64,000 nt of DNA from Phragmites australis. Lineage: Eukaryota; Streptophyta; Magnoliopsida; Poales; Poaceae. The notes under the pieces were generated by a model. The model did no database searches. It worked only from the letters and a program-made list of their open reading frames with translations, and was not told where the DNA came from. A program made the position numbers and the translations under genes. The stretch lies in assembly GCF_958298935.1 (NCBI RefSeq), contig NC_084933.1:12507001-12571000 (forward strand), written 5' to 3'. Shown here piece after piece: positions 33,473 to 46,552 of the stretch; positions within the stretch are counted from its first letter, which is position 1, and every line of letters begins with the position of its first letter.

Positions 33473-34373
33473 ATGAGCTCGCAATCGTCTTCTTCCTCTC
33501 CGTCTGGCTCGCCATTGACGCCCGGCAGTCCGAACTCTCCTCTGACGCGCGTTGCAAAGGTCGTGACCAACCCACCCCCCGCATCCCAGATCCAGTTGAT
33601 CAACATCAAAACCCATGTTCCCATCACCCTTGATCTCACTGAAGCCAACTATTGTCAATGGAGCCAGTTCTTCATTGTCATCTTCGGGAAATCTGGACTC
33701 ATTGATCACATCCATGGCTCCATTCCTGCTCAAGGTGATTCGGTTTATTGGGTGCAAAATGACTTTGCCATTGTCTCATGGTTCTACGCCATGATCTCCA
33801 TGGAGATTCCGCAGATCATCCAACCTCGTGACGACACGTCATTCTCCCGGTGGCGCAGCATCCGCAAGCTATTTCGTGACAACAAGGCGACCCGTGATGT
33901 CTACATCAGCAATAAGTTCCGCCGCATCTACTAGGGTGACATGAGCGTGATGACCTACTGCACCAAGCTCAAATCCATGGCTGACAAACTTCGTGACCTT
34001 GGCTCGCCGGTCACTGAGTCTGATCTTGTCCTCACAATTCTGCGCAGCCTCAACCCTCGCTTAGCAATGTCATCCCCATCATCACGACGAATCAAACACT
34101 GCCTTCCTTCCTCAAGGTAGGTTCATCCTTGCTCCTTGAGGAGCATCGCATTGAACAATCTACGAAGATGGCGCAGTTTGCGGCTCTACTGGTGCAATAC
34201 TCGGGTACAGCTGCAGCGCCCAACGTTCCCGCCCTGGCGCTACTCGGACTTGCTGCTCAGGCATTGCCAGTGAGCTTTGTACCTCAGCTGTCATTGTCTA
34301 GTGGCCATTCCGGTAAGAAGAACTAGTCAAAGAAAAAATCTCAGGGCAATGCTAGCCAGTCGACCTCCACCGT
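33473..34373 (+). pseudogene. Copia gag, N-terminal part
   Basis: Starts MSSQSSSSSPSGSP, then HVPITLDLTEANYCQWSQFF, the conserved start of Copia Gag (UBN2/retrotran_gag region), followed by GLIDHIHGSIP and TSFSRWRSIRKLF. A TAG interrupts the frame at about 33932-33934, after FRRIY. A 1-base loss near 34062 shifts it. Gag then continues through GSSLLLEEHRIEQSTKMAQF to another TAG at about 34325. The sequence is cut at 34373 by LTR A. Gag would form the intracellular particle. Confidence 0.88.
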
Positions 34374-34523
34374 TGTAAGACCACTTTCTCATATGCCTCT
34401 TCTATGAATCCTTTGATCAAATAGCTAATATATATAGTATAATATTTGTGATATCACAATTATATATCGTATATAAAAGATTAATACTAGAAGAGTACAA
34501 AAGGTCTTTAAACTATATGGTAC

Positions 34524-35822
34524 CACTATATAAAAAACCAGCAAATAAAACACCATATTAGTGACAGCTGCTCAACACGCGTCACCAATGTCATATTAGT
34601 TAGGGGTCTAATAAAAATGTGTCACTAATGTGTCTTCTGATCGGGATCAGATATAGACTTGTCACTAATGAGTGGTCATTAGTGATGGTTCATAACATGA
34701 TCCATCATTGATGATAATAGTGATAGATCAAGTTGCGACCTGTCATTAATGATTAGGTCATCAGTGACGGGTCATCCTAAGCCAGTCATTAGTGACGGTC
34801 ATCCTAGGCCAGTCATTAGTGACGGGTCAAGTTGTATCACTAATAATAAAGTCATCAGTGACGGGTTATCCTAGATCAGTCATTAGTGACGGATCATCCT
34901 AAGACAATCATTAGTGACAGGTCAACTTGTAATTCATCACTAATGAACAACTCTAGTTACTAATGATGGTATTCATAAATATTTTTTATTTTATTTTTCT
35001 CTTATTTTTTCTCACCTCAGCAGCACTAGAATAGGAACCATTGTACATTTCTGATCAAGTTTGATGTAAGATGTGGCAGCTATGGACACAAACGCGCGTT
35101 CTAAAAATGGTGTAGAAACTTATAGGGGCAAAAACTCAATCTTTCAAGCTATTTTTGGCCTTTAAAAATTCTGTAACCTAACAAAGTGGGGGAGGAACAG
35201 TTGTACCTTTTTCTGTAGATATCCGAAGAGTAAAAAAATATCAAAATCGGAGTTTGTATGCAAAAGTTATGTCTGTTTTACCGAATACATTCCGGGTTAC
35301 ATATCAAATTATAACTCTTGACGAAATTTAGCAAAATTATTATTAGTGACGAGTTATGGTTATGACATGTTACTAATGACCTTTGGCAAAGAAGGTTAAA
35401 AGGATAAAATATCCGGTTTCTATCACAACTACGTGATAGTAGATGTGGTAAGGTGACTACACACGCGAGAAGGAGGTCGTGGGTTCGATTCCCATAGAAC
35501 GCAAACTTGAAAATAATGTGAAAAAAGCTTGGCTTGTGAGGCATATGGGATGAGACAGCGTTGGGACGGCTCGGGTGAATAAATATTTTTTTGACTTTTT
35601 TTGTGAACAAAAATACGAAAAATGTTCATCAGTCATTAGTAACAGGTCAATATTAGAACCCGTCACTAATGTTCAGTCAATAGTGACAGATTACGGTTAC
35701 GACCCGTCACTAATGACCTCATCAGTGACGGATCATCACCCATCACTAATGACTTATCATTAGTGACGCGATAAGAGTGACAGGTACAGGACCCGTCACT
35801 AATGTCTTTTTTTCACATAGTG
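34524..35822. mobile_element. Non-autonomous CACTA element in LTR A
   Basis: Starts CACTATATAAAAAACC and ends TTTTCACATAGTG, with TAC duplicated on both sides (34521-34523, 35823-35825). Many copies of CATTAGTGACGGGTCA and its complement lie near both ends (34550-34980, 35335-35380, 35625-35810), the classic subterminal pattern. The 1.3-kb interior has no transposase. Confidence 0.9.
35433..35503 (+). other. tRNA-like fragment inside the small CACTA element
   Basis: GGTTCGATTCC at 35482-35492 is a perfect pol III B-box and sits in a T-arm-like stem (GTGGG/CCCAT). The D-arm side (AGTAGATGTGGTAAGG) is poor and no acceptor stem closes. It is therefore a tRNA-derived piece, not a gene. Confidence 0.4.
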
Positions 35823-37540
35823 TACATTACAAACCTAGTCAACCGGCCAACAAAAGCACGGTGGAACAACAGGCCAAGTCACAAGCAGCTAGCTGCGAAC
35901 ATGATCGCTAAATCTACTCCTCATCTACACCTTCATCTCCTACAAAGTTGGCATTCATCTCATGATTTGAATGATAGCAAGAATGAGTAGGGAATATACT
36001 CAACAATTCTTATACTATTGTAAGGGTTTGATAGATGCATAAAAGATGACTCAAGGACAAGGCTTTACAGTTTAGTTTTAAGCGTAAAGCAGTTTTATGT
36101 AGATATCCAATTATATACTCTATTGTTAACTTTGAAACAGTTTAAATAAGGTAACAAGTTATATCTACGGGGTTTTGGTCATGGGAGTACACCTCACTCC
36201 GCAGTCCCTATCAATGTGTTTGGTGTACTTTTAGTACCACTCAGCTCACGGCAGATTGAGTCATCAACCTCATCATATGGATATCTAGTCTACACATTCA
36301 CTCATCAAAGATACACATGCCTCTAGTCTAACCAAGTGAGGTTATTTTTTAGCATGTCTTTAACTATGGACATGACTATTCAAATAGATTTACATTTTGC
36401 AGAGCTTATACACTATACCCACACAATATGCTCAGTCTCTAACCGTTGCAAGCGGAGAAGCAAATCATACCGAGATGCTTCAATCACCTTCCATTGCTGG
36501 ACTATACTATGGGATACCTCAAGTGCTTCAGGCTTACGTAATGGATACCAGGGTTCCACCTAGACCTTCGTAAAGAGCATGATTCAACGAACATACGGTG
36601 AAGCACCTGCCAGATGCCTGAGTTCTCGTTGCTCCCCTGACCTCCTAGTAAAATGTTCATCTTGGTCGGGAGATAGAAAGGTCAAGTCCTGCCCATAACA
36701 AGACGTATGGTTGCACTAGGGTGGCTTAGCATGACAACACAATGGTTTGGTACTTATATTGCTGGGGCAGGCATCTTCAAGCTGGCAATAAATACGACGC
36801 AAATAATTCAAGCCCCTAAGAGCATCCTCACCGAAGGACTACTCCACTTGTCCTCGCCAAATCAGTCACCCATTTTACACACCACCTGTCATATCCCACC
36901 TTATATCAATGATTCCACAATCACCAAACATTCATGGCATATGAGTTGAATTGATATTTAGTGAAGCGACATCTCCGAAGAAATGTATTTCATAAGCGAC
37001 GTCTCCAAAGAGATGTATTCCATCATAAACATGCTAGATATCAAGGCATCATTCGATGTTAATATAGATAATGATAGGTAATTGAAATAGGATTTAACTA
37101 CTACAAGTAATTGAAATAGTATAGTATATAGCACATGGGATGATAAATCAAGTTTTAAATTGATCAATTAGATTATTGAAAATATGGGACGAAGGAGATA
37201 GGACTTTCCTTCTCCAAAGTCTTCCTCTAGTCCTTGGTCGAAGTCAGGGTTCTCCGGTTCCTCCGTGAATTCCTCTGGTAATGCAAATGCGATTACAATT
37301 AATGATGACCTATGCTATAGAAGAATCAAATCACTCCAAATAGAATACCAAATGAGTCTTAATAGATACCACACTACGATAGAAAGATAAATATCTAATT
37401 TAGATGAATTTAGGTCAAAGAATTGCCAAAATCGAAGTCAGAACGGACAAGTTATGACTCCCAGAAGATTTAATATAAAATTAAACCAATAAATCACAAA
37501 AAAGTTACTATTTATAGATGGGGCCCACTGAACAGGACTA

Positions 37541-38011
37541 GTTTCCCGACAACATGTCCATAATTAATCAGGGGTACTTTCGAGATCTGGGATCGAGTAG
37601 CAAACAAGACACAAAATGTATACAGGTTCGGGCCCACGGTTGGAGCTATACCCTAAGCCCTGTGTGGATACTACTATATATTGATTATCTCAAATATGAG
37701 TAATATGGTTAGACCTATTACAATGGAGGGGATTAGATCTAGAATAATCTAGGGTTAAAGTCACTGAGTATCTCTGATTGCTAGGGTCTTGGTGTTGCTT
37801 GCCTCGAGTTGTGTACGCGCAGATTGTCTCGTGGTTTAGAAGTTGTCTGGCTCTTGGCCTCCGAGGGTTAGGGATCCCACCTTATATAAGGGTCTCGGCC
37901 GTAGTCGATAGGGAGTCTTTCGTCTTGTCGGCCAAGGTAAGGCGGCCGAATCCAACCTGGATACTAGTCGTACTCAAGTCGGATAACCCAATCGATACCT
38001 TTCCAGTATAT
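37541..38011. other. LTR-like fragment between LTR A and LTR B (continues at 47136-47270)
   Basis: Contains ATACAGGTTCGGGCCC, CTATACCCTAAGCCCTGTG and CTTATATAAGGGTCTCGGCC, words common in grass Gypsy LTRs. It is cut by LTR B, with GTTTT on both sides, and resumes at 47136. Its own borders with LTR A are unclear and I found no clean duplication. Confidence 0.5.
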
Positions 38012-40931
38012 GTTTTTGTAAGACCCCAACCCAGGATCTCCTGTGCCTCCCGTATTAGTCCCTATATCAAGTAGCTGATACGTACAGTATAACAGTTGTA
38101 TTATCGTAGTCAAACTTCATACAAAAATACTAAGGTTCAGAGTACAAAGGTTACAAACCATACTGTATATTACAATCCTGACTCAGCGGCCAACAAAACA
38201 TAGCGGAAAATGGAAACCTAAGCCACAAGCAGCTAGGGTGCAAACGTGACTTCTGAGACTACTCTTCATCCTCGCCTTCGCCTCCTATGAAGTCAGCATT
38301 GGCTCCTCATCTGAATGACAGTAAGAGTGGGTAGGGAAGGTACTTAGTTAGCCCTATACTACTTCAAGGTGTTGATAGATGCATAAAGGGGTAATTTAAG
38401 GATAAGGCTTTACGGTTTAGTTTTAAGCGTAAAGTAGTTTATGCATGTATTCAATTGTATCATCTATGATTGACTTTTAAAACAGTTTAATAGTTCAAAA
38501 CCAGGTAACAAACTATTTCTGGGTTTTTTCTGTTCTAGGAGAGGCTACACCTCACTCCATAGTCCATATCATCATCTCTTGTGTACCTCTAGTACCACAC
38601 AGCTCCTAGCGGATTGAGCCAGCAACCTCATCACATGGACATCTAGTCCACACACTCACTCATCTAGGCACATGCACCCAGAGTCTAGTCAAAAAGGTTC
38701 TGCATTCACATGTCCATGACCTTGGACATGGCTATTCGAATAGGTTTACACTCTGCAGTGATTGTACACTGTACCTAGATGATATGCTCAGTCTCCAACC
38801 GTTGCAAGCAAAAGAGTGAATCGTATTGAGACACTTCAATCACCTTTCATGTCGAGCTTTTCTACGCGATTTACCCACAAGTACTAGTAGTCTTGTATTG
38901 AGCGTCAGGTTCCCTTTTTATGCATTTTTCAGTCTCTGCACGTTCAAACAGAGGGACATATAGTCACTTGACTGTTCGCTGCTCTTAGTCTCCTAGTATG
39001 ATGCCCAACTCAGTCCGGTGAAGAAAAGTCAAGTCCTGCCCATTCAGGACGCATGGTTACATGGGATTGCAAGGCATGGCTGCAAAATGACTTTGTCCTT
39101 AAATGGCCAGGGTAGATATCTTTTGGCAATAAACACCATAGAGGTGACTCAAACCCCCAGGAGCATCCTCAACCAGAGTACTACTCCAACTACCCCCGAT
39201 AAAACAATTTTCACCCATTTTTACACATCTCCCACCATATCTCACATGACATTAAGGATTTTACAACCATCAAGGAATGCACAACTATCAAGGATTCATG
39301 GTATATAAGTTAGCATTGATAACAATAAATCGTTGTCTCCATGCAGATGTATTTTAAAGAGCGATGTCTCCGAGGAGACGTAATCCATCTTAAGCATGCT
39401 AGATATCAAAGTGTCGTCCATCATTAATATAGATAAAAACATGTAATCCTAGTGTGATATGTGCTCTGGATGATAATATAATTAAGGCATGGCACATGTT
39501 GGTAGGATTTAGCTATTATAAGCAGCTTAAAGAAAACGCGATACATAGTACATGCGATAATAAGTCATGTTTTAGTTGATCATGTAGATTACTTGAAAAC
39601 ATAGGTCCAATATGATCAAGAAGATAGGACTTTCCTTCTCCATGGTTTTTTTAAGATCTTGGTTGTACTCAGGATCTTCTTTGCCCCTAATGCTTCCCGT
39701 GTAGCACTCGCAGAATTCTGACGATTCTGCAATTGTGACTACAATCATTAACGGGCTATACTAGAGAAGAACCAAATAACACCAAAGAAAGCCAAATGAG
39801 CTGTAATGGATATCACACTGTGATAGATAGGTAGATCTCGAATTTAGATGAATTTCAGTGAAAGAATCACCAAAATCGGAGCTAGAATAGAGAAGTTATG
39901 ACTCCCGAAAGATTTAACATAATATAAATCAAGAAAATACAAAATTACACTATTTATGGGTGGGATCCACATGAACAGTACATGGATCCGTATGAACAGT
40001 AGCTAGGATTGGACCAAAATGGGCTTGGACTAAGTCGAGCTTGAGCTTGGGCCGCACAGTACTAGGTTGTACAGTACTCGACCCACTCGGGTTGGGTACG
40101 TCGATTTAGTGGGCTACGGAGCTAGGCCGACCCACTAGGGCACGACATGTGGGTGCCTGGGCTGGCCGGCTTGACTGGGCTGTGCAGGAGCGAGAACGGC
40201 CTGGCCACACGCGCGTGTGCAAGCAGGCGCACCGGCCCGAGCAAAGTAGTGAATGGGGAATCGACGACGAGGGATTGCGGCGGAGCGACATCGGAGGGCT
40301 AACCAGAATCACTCACCCGCTGGGGTTTCATGACGATGGATGGTCTCCGGGCTTCTACACGCGATGACAAGTTTGTCTAGGGGCTTATCGGTGGCAGGCC
40401 AGGCCAAAGTGGCGCCAGACGGCAGTCAGAGGTGGTCTACGCGGTGACGGAAAAATTAGGCAACATCTTCCCTAGCCTACGCGTGATCTGCCAACAAGAA
40501 AAGGAGCCTAAGGCTCCCTCCACACGAGATGATGGCCGGACCACAAGTAGAGGCACAAGCACACTGGCGGTGAGCTAAAGCATGGCGACGAAGGAAAAGC
40601 TCGGTGGCACATGGCTACACGTGAGAAGGAAGCACGAGGGCGATGACATGTTATCTAGGGGAGTTATGTGAGGGGGCGGAAAGCTCAGCGAGCTCGGAAG
40701 TGGCAAGAAACTGGACGGCAGCCGGTGTTGCGACAGAGCGGTGGCAGTGGAGGCGGCTTGGCTACTGGCGTGGGCAGGATCCTGTCGGGCTTCTGGTCGA
40801 TGGAGGGTAGCATAGGGATGGCGGTGTTCTTCAGGTGCTCCTCAGCAGCTCGTGGGGCTGAACATCGATGGCCAGGTCGTAGCAGCGGGAATGGCGACGG
40901 AGGCGATGATGTGGTTGTGGTGAATGGGGAA

Positions 40932-41003
40932 ATATATATATATACATATATATATATACATACATACATACATACATATATATATATATAGAGAGAGAGA
41001 GAG
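40932..41003. repeat. Compound microsatellite (TA, CATA, GA)
   Basis: Runs of TATATA, TACATACATA and GAGAGAGA follow one another inside LTR B. Overlapping frames here encode only YIYIYI-type peptides. Confidence 0.95.
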
Positions 41004-41088
41004 GCTGAGGTGCTCTATTTATATAGGGAGAGGGCATTACAGAGTGGTGGTGGGAGCATCACGCTATCCTAGAGGAAAAGGACTACGG

Positions 41089-42852
41089 TGTAGCGAAAAT
41101 GGCCCTATTAGGCAACAGTTGAGATTTTGGTGATTAATGACAACGTAGTCAATGGGACTAACATGTTTGTCAAGAATATATGTTAGTAGGTCTTATGGAT
41201 GCAATACTTGAAGAAATCATCGTAGCTGGGACAAAATTTGGTTGAATTGGAGAAGTCCTAGGAGATTTATTCTCACTGGATGGTCCGGTATACTGAAGGC
41301 TATAATCACTGGAGTATTCTCAACAGAGGATAAAGAAAGCACAGTATAGTCTGGTGTTAAGACCCTTGTACTCACTAGAGTGTTTCTACTTAGAAGGCAA
41401 AATGGAACAACTCATCGGATGGTCCTGTGATCAACGAAAGATATACATCAGAGCAATTCTTGTAGAGAGTGTTGCAAGTGATGATTAGTTGACCGGATGG
41501 TACGATGTTTGGCTTGTGCACACTGGATGATCTCACCGGAGCATTCCTACCAGAGAGGATGTAGCTGTAGAAGAAGAAGGATAAAGTCACTGGATAGTCT
41601 AGTGATCACAGAGATAGTTGCAACGGAGCATTTTCAGGGAAAAGAAGGGAAGATTTAACTCACCGGATGGTCCGGTGTGAATGGAATGAACACTGGATGA
41701 ATGCACCAAAGCATTTTACACAGCGAGTCTCCAAAGGCATGGTTTGTCTCAGGATAACTCACCGGATGGTCCGGTGATGAAGAGATGCATAGCAGAGGCT
41801 TTACCGGAGCAATTTACACAGAGAAGATACAAATGTTCGGATGGCTCAAGATAACTCACCAGAAGGTCTGGTGATGAATTTGAGTATACACCGGAGAATC
41901 TAGTGTTCATAAGAAGTTTGAGTGGAGTTTCAACGGCTAGTATCCACTGATGTACACACCGGATGGTCCGGTACTTGTACTACTGTTATCACCGGATCAT
42001 TCGGTGTTCATAGTAAAGTTGAGCCATTGGAGCAACAACTAGTTCACGAGTTTGAGGTTATAAATACCCCTTCACTCAGACATTTGAAGGTGTGGCATGC
42101 TGCTGGAGTCCAGAGAATTCCGTATACACTTGAGAAGACATCCAAGCCACAAAAGTGCTTAAAATGTTCATCCAAAGCAATTTAGGACACCATTAGAGAG
42201 TGATTAGTGCTATTAGGCCTATAGAGAAGTGTTGCAAGGTGCTGCATCCTAGAGAGTGGATCAAGGAGTCATCCAACTGTGTACTGAGAGGTACACTGGT
42301 GCCTTGGAGTCTTTGTGACTCGCCGATAACTTGTTGACCCTCCAACTTGGTGTGGAGCGGCGATAAGACACGTGTACAGAGACACGAAGACTCTTGCCTT
42401 GGTGGCTCAAGCTCCGAAGTGATCACGGAGGTAAGGGACCAGAAGAGAGGCTTATGGTGAGGCCTTTGCCTTGGTGGCTTGGTAGCTCATTCGGGTTGAG
42501 GCATTGTCTTTGTGACTTGGTGGTTTAATAGCCATGACTGGGTGCCGACCTGGAGTATATCTTTAGTGGAGCTCCAACGTAGACTAGGGATGACATTCAT
42601 GCCATTGATACAACGGGAAAAATCGTTGTGCTGAGTTTGCTCTCTCTACCTTATTTACGTTTCTGCATCTACTTACTTGCAATTTATCTTCTTAGATAGG
42701 TTGTATGCGCTTTGATCGGTAGAGTAGACACACTAGATAAACCTAGAGCATATTTAGATAGAAATTGATATAGGTTTATCTTGTGTTGTATTTGGAGCCA
42801 AATAGTTTCTAAGTGTCCTAATTCACCCCTCTTAAGACGTCACCGATCCTCA
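41089..42852 (+). repeat. 5' LTR of Sirevirus 2
   Basis: Begins TGTAGCGAAAATGG. The end is taken at CCTCA (42852) because that gives the best target duplication; CA at 42853-42854 could also belong to it. TATAAATACCCC near 42059 is the likely TATA box. Perfect palindromes occur at 41661-41677 and 41760-41776, with variants at 41957 and 41990. Confidence 0.88.
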
Positions 42853-42854
42853 CA

Positions 42855-42867
42855 TTGGTATCAGAGC
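42855..42867 (+). other. Primer-binding site of Sirevirus 2
   Basis: TTGGTATCAGAGC, an exact match to the initiator-Met primer site, two bases inside the LTR. Confidence 0.9.
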
Positions 42868-42960
42868 CAGGGCTCACACCTTTCATAAGGACACGCCATT
42901 CAAGTAGCATTTGAGACCCCGTCTCATTTTGATCGGTTAGGCTTCACCGCCTAGTAAGTT

Positions 42961-44733
42961 ATGATGTTCGGGGTTGAGATAAATACCTATAGTGCTTCAC
43001 TTTTTGATGGCATAAATTTTTTGTGTTGAAAAATTCTAATGTCTTGTTAGTTGCAAGTCAAGAGTCTAGATGTTTAGAGGGTCATTGAGGAAGGGATAAG
43101 ACCTCGTATTATCAACAAGGAGAGATAATTAGATGCACTGGCAAAGAGTATCCTTTTATCATCTTTAAATATTGATACATTTAATCATATTTATTCTCTC
43201 ATCAATGTACATGATATTTGAACTAGTCTCATTGAAATATATGAAGGCACAAAGGATGTGCATAATGAGAAATATCATGTGCTTGTGACGCTCAATGGCA
43301 TCAAGCAATTACCCCATGAAAGTGCTAATGACATGTACTCGCGTTTGAATATTCTTGTCAATGAGATCATTGGGTTAGGTTTGACGCCAATTAAGGATAA
43401 CCAAGTGGTGAGAAGAATACTTTAAGCTCTTCTTCCAAAGTACAAGTTGATAGTCTCCATCATATACGACAACAATGACATCAAGAAGATGACTCCAAGT
43501 CAAGTGCTCGGCAAGATCACCGCCTATGAGATGACAATAAACATGGAGGTGAAAGCCCCTACCTCATCTAACGCCAAGAATCTTGCCTTCATAAGCAAGC
43601 AAGCTCAATGCTCACACATGAAGGCGAAGGTAAGAAGGCAAGAGTAAGAGTAAAGCTCAAGCGAAGATAATGGTGATCAAGATGAAGAGAGCGATGAAGA
43701 TGATGATCAAAGCACATCAAGTTATGATGAAATTGATCTCAAGATGGTAAAACTCTTTCAAAGATAGAGAAGAATATAAAAAGGATCAATATCAAGAATG
43801 ATCATCCTATCTCCATTGAAGATTTGGTCAACATAATTGATCATATCAAGAAGGAGAAGAAGACCAAGAATAAGAGAGAGACAAGGGGAAGAGCCAAGGC
43901 ATTCACAAGCTTAGGAAGATTGGTGAGCGACGATGAAGAGTCAAGCTCAAGTGATGAAAGTTTCACCATCCTCCCCTCCAAGAAGAGCTCTTCCTCAAGG
44001 TCATCATCACGCAAGTTGACACGCAAGCCATCTCACAAGTCTCTTATGGCTAAAGGTATGGATAGCGATGTAAGTGATGATGAATCCAATGAGAATTATC
44101 CCTCCTATGATGAACTCTTTCATTTTATCAATGATCAACGAAGGGCCCTTAAGAAACAATCCAAAGAGCTTAAGAAATTCAATGTACTTAATGGTATTCA
44201 TGCTACCTTTGTTTCTAATTATGAACAATTATTGAAAAAATTCAATTTGCTAAACAAGGAGCATGATGAGCTTAAGGCTAAATTTGAGTGCATTTAATCT
44301 TAAACTAAGGTCCCTTTGAAGCAATCTACCTCACTATTTAATTTTAATCCTAAGGTAGATGCTTGCACTTCTTATGATGATTTAATTGATATATCATGCT
44401 CACCAATTTGCAATGAGATATGTGTTGAGAAAATTCTTATAGAACCATCTAATGAACTCATAGCGCAAGAAAATGATGAGCTCAAGTAAAAAGTCGAAAA
44501 GCTCAAGAAGGTTAAAAGGGAAGAACCATGTCCAACCTACTCAAGATAACCGTGTTACCATGATGAAGAAACTTACGGAGGAGTCCACTGTGACATGCTT
44601 CAAATATTATCAAGGAGGCCACAAGTCTTTCCAATGCAAGCAAGTCAAGAAGGTGACCAAGGAGAAGAAGAAAGCAATGAACCTCTTCAATAAGACCTCC
44701 AACATCTACACCTCTTGTCAATTGGTATCATTT
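42961..44733 (+). pseudogene. Sirevirus 2 gag remnant
   Basis: Opens MMFGVEINTYSASLFDGINF and hits TGA within 25 codons; further stops follow near 43048 and 43222. Readable blocks are LPHESANDMYSRLNILVNEI, KITAYEMTINMEVKAP, a Ser-rich and basic region (SSSSDESFTILPSKKSSSS, 43920-44030), a Leu-rich probable coiled coil (44100-44290), and a zinc knuckle CFKYYQGGHKSFQC near 44600 in which the second Cys is Tyr. After it comes only a short tail and then the polypurine tract, so the whole of pol has been lost. Confidence 0.85.
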
Positions 44734-44773
44734 ATCGTTTATGAGTTATTTTGGTTGTGTTGTCATCAATCAC

Positions 44774-44788
44774 TAAAAATGGAGAGAT
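44774..44788 (+). other. Polypurine tract of Sirevirus 2
   Basis: AAAAATGGAGAGAT directly before the 3' LTR, where plus-strand synthesis would be primed. Confidence 0.7.
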
Positions 44789-46552
44789 TGTAGCGAAAAT
44801 GACCCTATTAGGTCATAATTATGATTTTGGTGATTAATGACAACATAGTCAATGAGACTAATATGTTTGTCAAGAATATATGTTAGTAGGTCTGATGGAT
44901 GCAATACATTAAAGAGCCACCGCAGTCGGGACAAAGTTTGGTTAAATTAAAGAAGTCCCAGGAGATTTGTTCTCACTGGATAGTCCAGTGTACTGAAGGC
45001 TATAATCACCGGAGTATTCTCAGCAGAGGAGAAAGAAAATACCATATAGTCTGGTGTTAAGACCCTTGTACTCACTGAAATATTTCTGCTCAGAAGGCAA
45101 AATGGAACAACCCACCGGATGGTCCAGTGATCAACGGAAGATATACACTAGAGCAATTCTTACAGAGAGGTTTGCAAGTGCTGAAGAGCGATGATTACTT
45201 GACCGGATGGTACGCTTGTGCAAACCAGATGATCTCACTGGAGCATTCCTACCAAAGAGGATGCAACTGTTGAAGAAGAAGGATGAAGTCATCGGATATT
45301 CTGATGATCACAGATATAGTTGCATTGGAGCATTTTCAGGGAAAAGAAGGGAAGGTTTAACTCACCGGATGGTCCAGTGTGAATAGAATAAACACCGGAG
45401 AATGCACTGGAGTATTTTACACAGCAAGGCTACAAAGGCGCAGTTTGGCTTAGGATATCTCACCGGATGGTCCGGTGATGAAGAGATGCACACTAGAGGC
45501 TTCACTGGAGCAATTTACACAGAGAAGACGCAAAGGTTTGAATGGCTCAAGATAACTCACCGGAAGGTCCGGTGATAGATTTGAATATACACCGGAGAAT
45601 CCAGTGTTCAGAAGAAGTTTGAGTGGAGTTCCAACAGCTAGTATCCACTGATGTACACATCAGATGGTCTGATGCTTGTACTACTATTGTCACCAGATCA
45701 TCCGTTGTTCACAATAAAGTTGAGCCATTGGAGCAACAGCTAGTCCGCGAGTTTGAGGCTATAAATACCCTTTCACTTAGTCATTTGAAGGTGTGGTATA
45801 CTACTGGAGTCCAGAGAATCCTATATACACTTGAGAAGACATCCAAGCCACCAAAGTGCTTAAAGTGTTCATCCAAGGTAATTTAGCACACCATTAGAGA
45901 GTGATTAGTGCTATTAGGCTTGGAGAGAAGTGTTGCTAGGTGCTGCAACCTAGAGAATGGATCAAGGAGTGATCCAACCGTGTACCGAGAGGTACACCGA
46001 GGTCTTGGAGTCTTTGTGATTCGCCGACAACTTATTGACCATCTGACTTGGTGTGGAGCGATGGCAAGACATGTGTACGGGGACGTGAAAACCTTTGTCT
46101 TGGTGCCTCAAGCTCTGAAGTGATCACAGCGGTAAGGAACCGGAAGAGAGGCTTATGGTGAGGCCTTGCCTTTGTGTCTTGGTGTCTCATCCCGGTTGAG
46201 GCCTTGTCTTTGTGACTTGATGACTCAGTAGCCATGACCAGGTGCCAACCAGGAGCATATCCTTGGTGGAGCTCTAACGTGAACTAGGGATGACATTCAT
46301 ACCATCGATACTACAGGAAAAATCCTTATACCGAGTTTGCTCTCTCTACGTTATTACGTTTCCGCATTTACTTACTTGTAATTTACCTTCTTAGATAGGT
46401 TGCAAGCGCTTTGATCAGAAGAGTAGAAAGACTAGATAAACCTAAAGCACATTTAGATATAAATTAAGATAGGTTTATCTTGTGAAGTATTTGGAGCCGA
46501 ATAGTTTCTAAGTGTCATAATTTACCCCCTCTTAGGATATCACTGATCCTTA
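44789..46552 (+). repeat. 3' LTR of Sirevirus 2
   Basis: Begins TGTAGCGAAAATGA and runs parallel to the 5' copy to GATCCTTA, where the other reads GATCCTCA. A perfect palindrome survives at 45461-45477. TATAAATACCC lies near 45760. Confidence 0.88.

Larger units (their letters stand above)
41089..46552 (+). mobile_element. Sirevirus 2: gag-only Copia element lacking pol
   Basis: Two LTRs of nearly equal length bracket a 1.9-kb interior with primer site, decayed gag and polypurine tract, but no pol. Flanks are TACGG (41084-41088) and CACGG (46553-46557), 4 of 5 matching. In the first 150 bases the LTRs differ at roughly one position in ten, so it is not recent. The LTRs hold the CACCGGATGGTCCGGTG palindrome many times, the Sirevirus mark. 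The TGTAGCG start and the gag are distinct from Sirevirus 1. It is inserted in LTR B. Confidence 0.9.

Noticed and set aside
35482..35492. Functional tRNA gene
   Set aside because: Only the B-box and T-arm are convincing; no acceptor stem or A-box in proper register.
37541..38011. Complete third LTR with defined ends
   Set aside because: It clearly carries LTR-type words, but I could not find a TG..CA pair with a matching duplication, so only a fragment is claimed.
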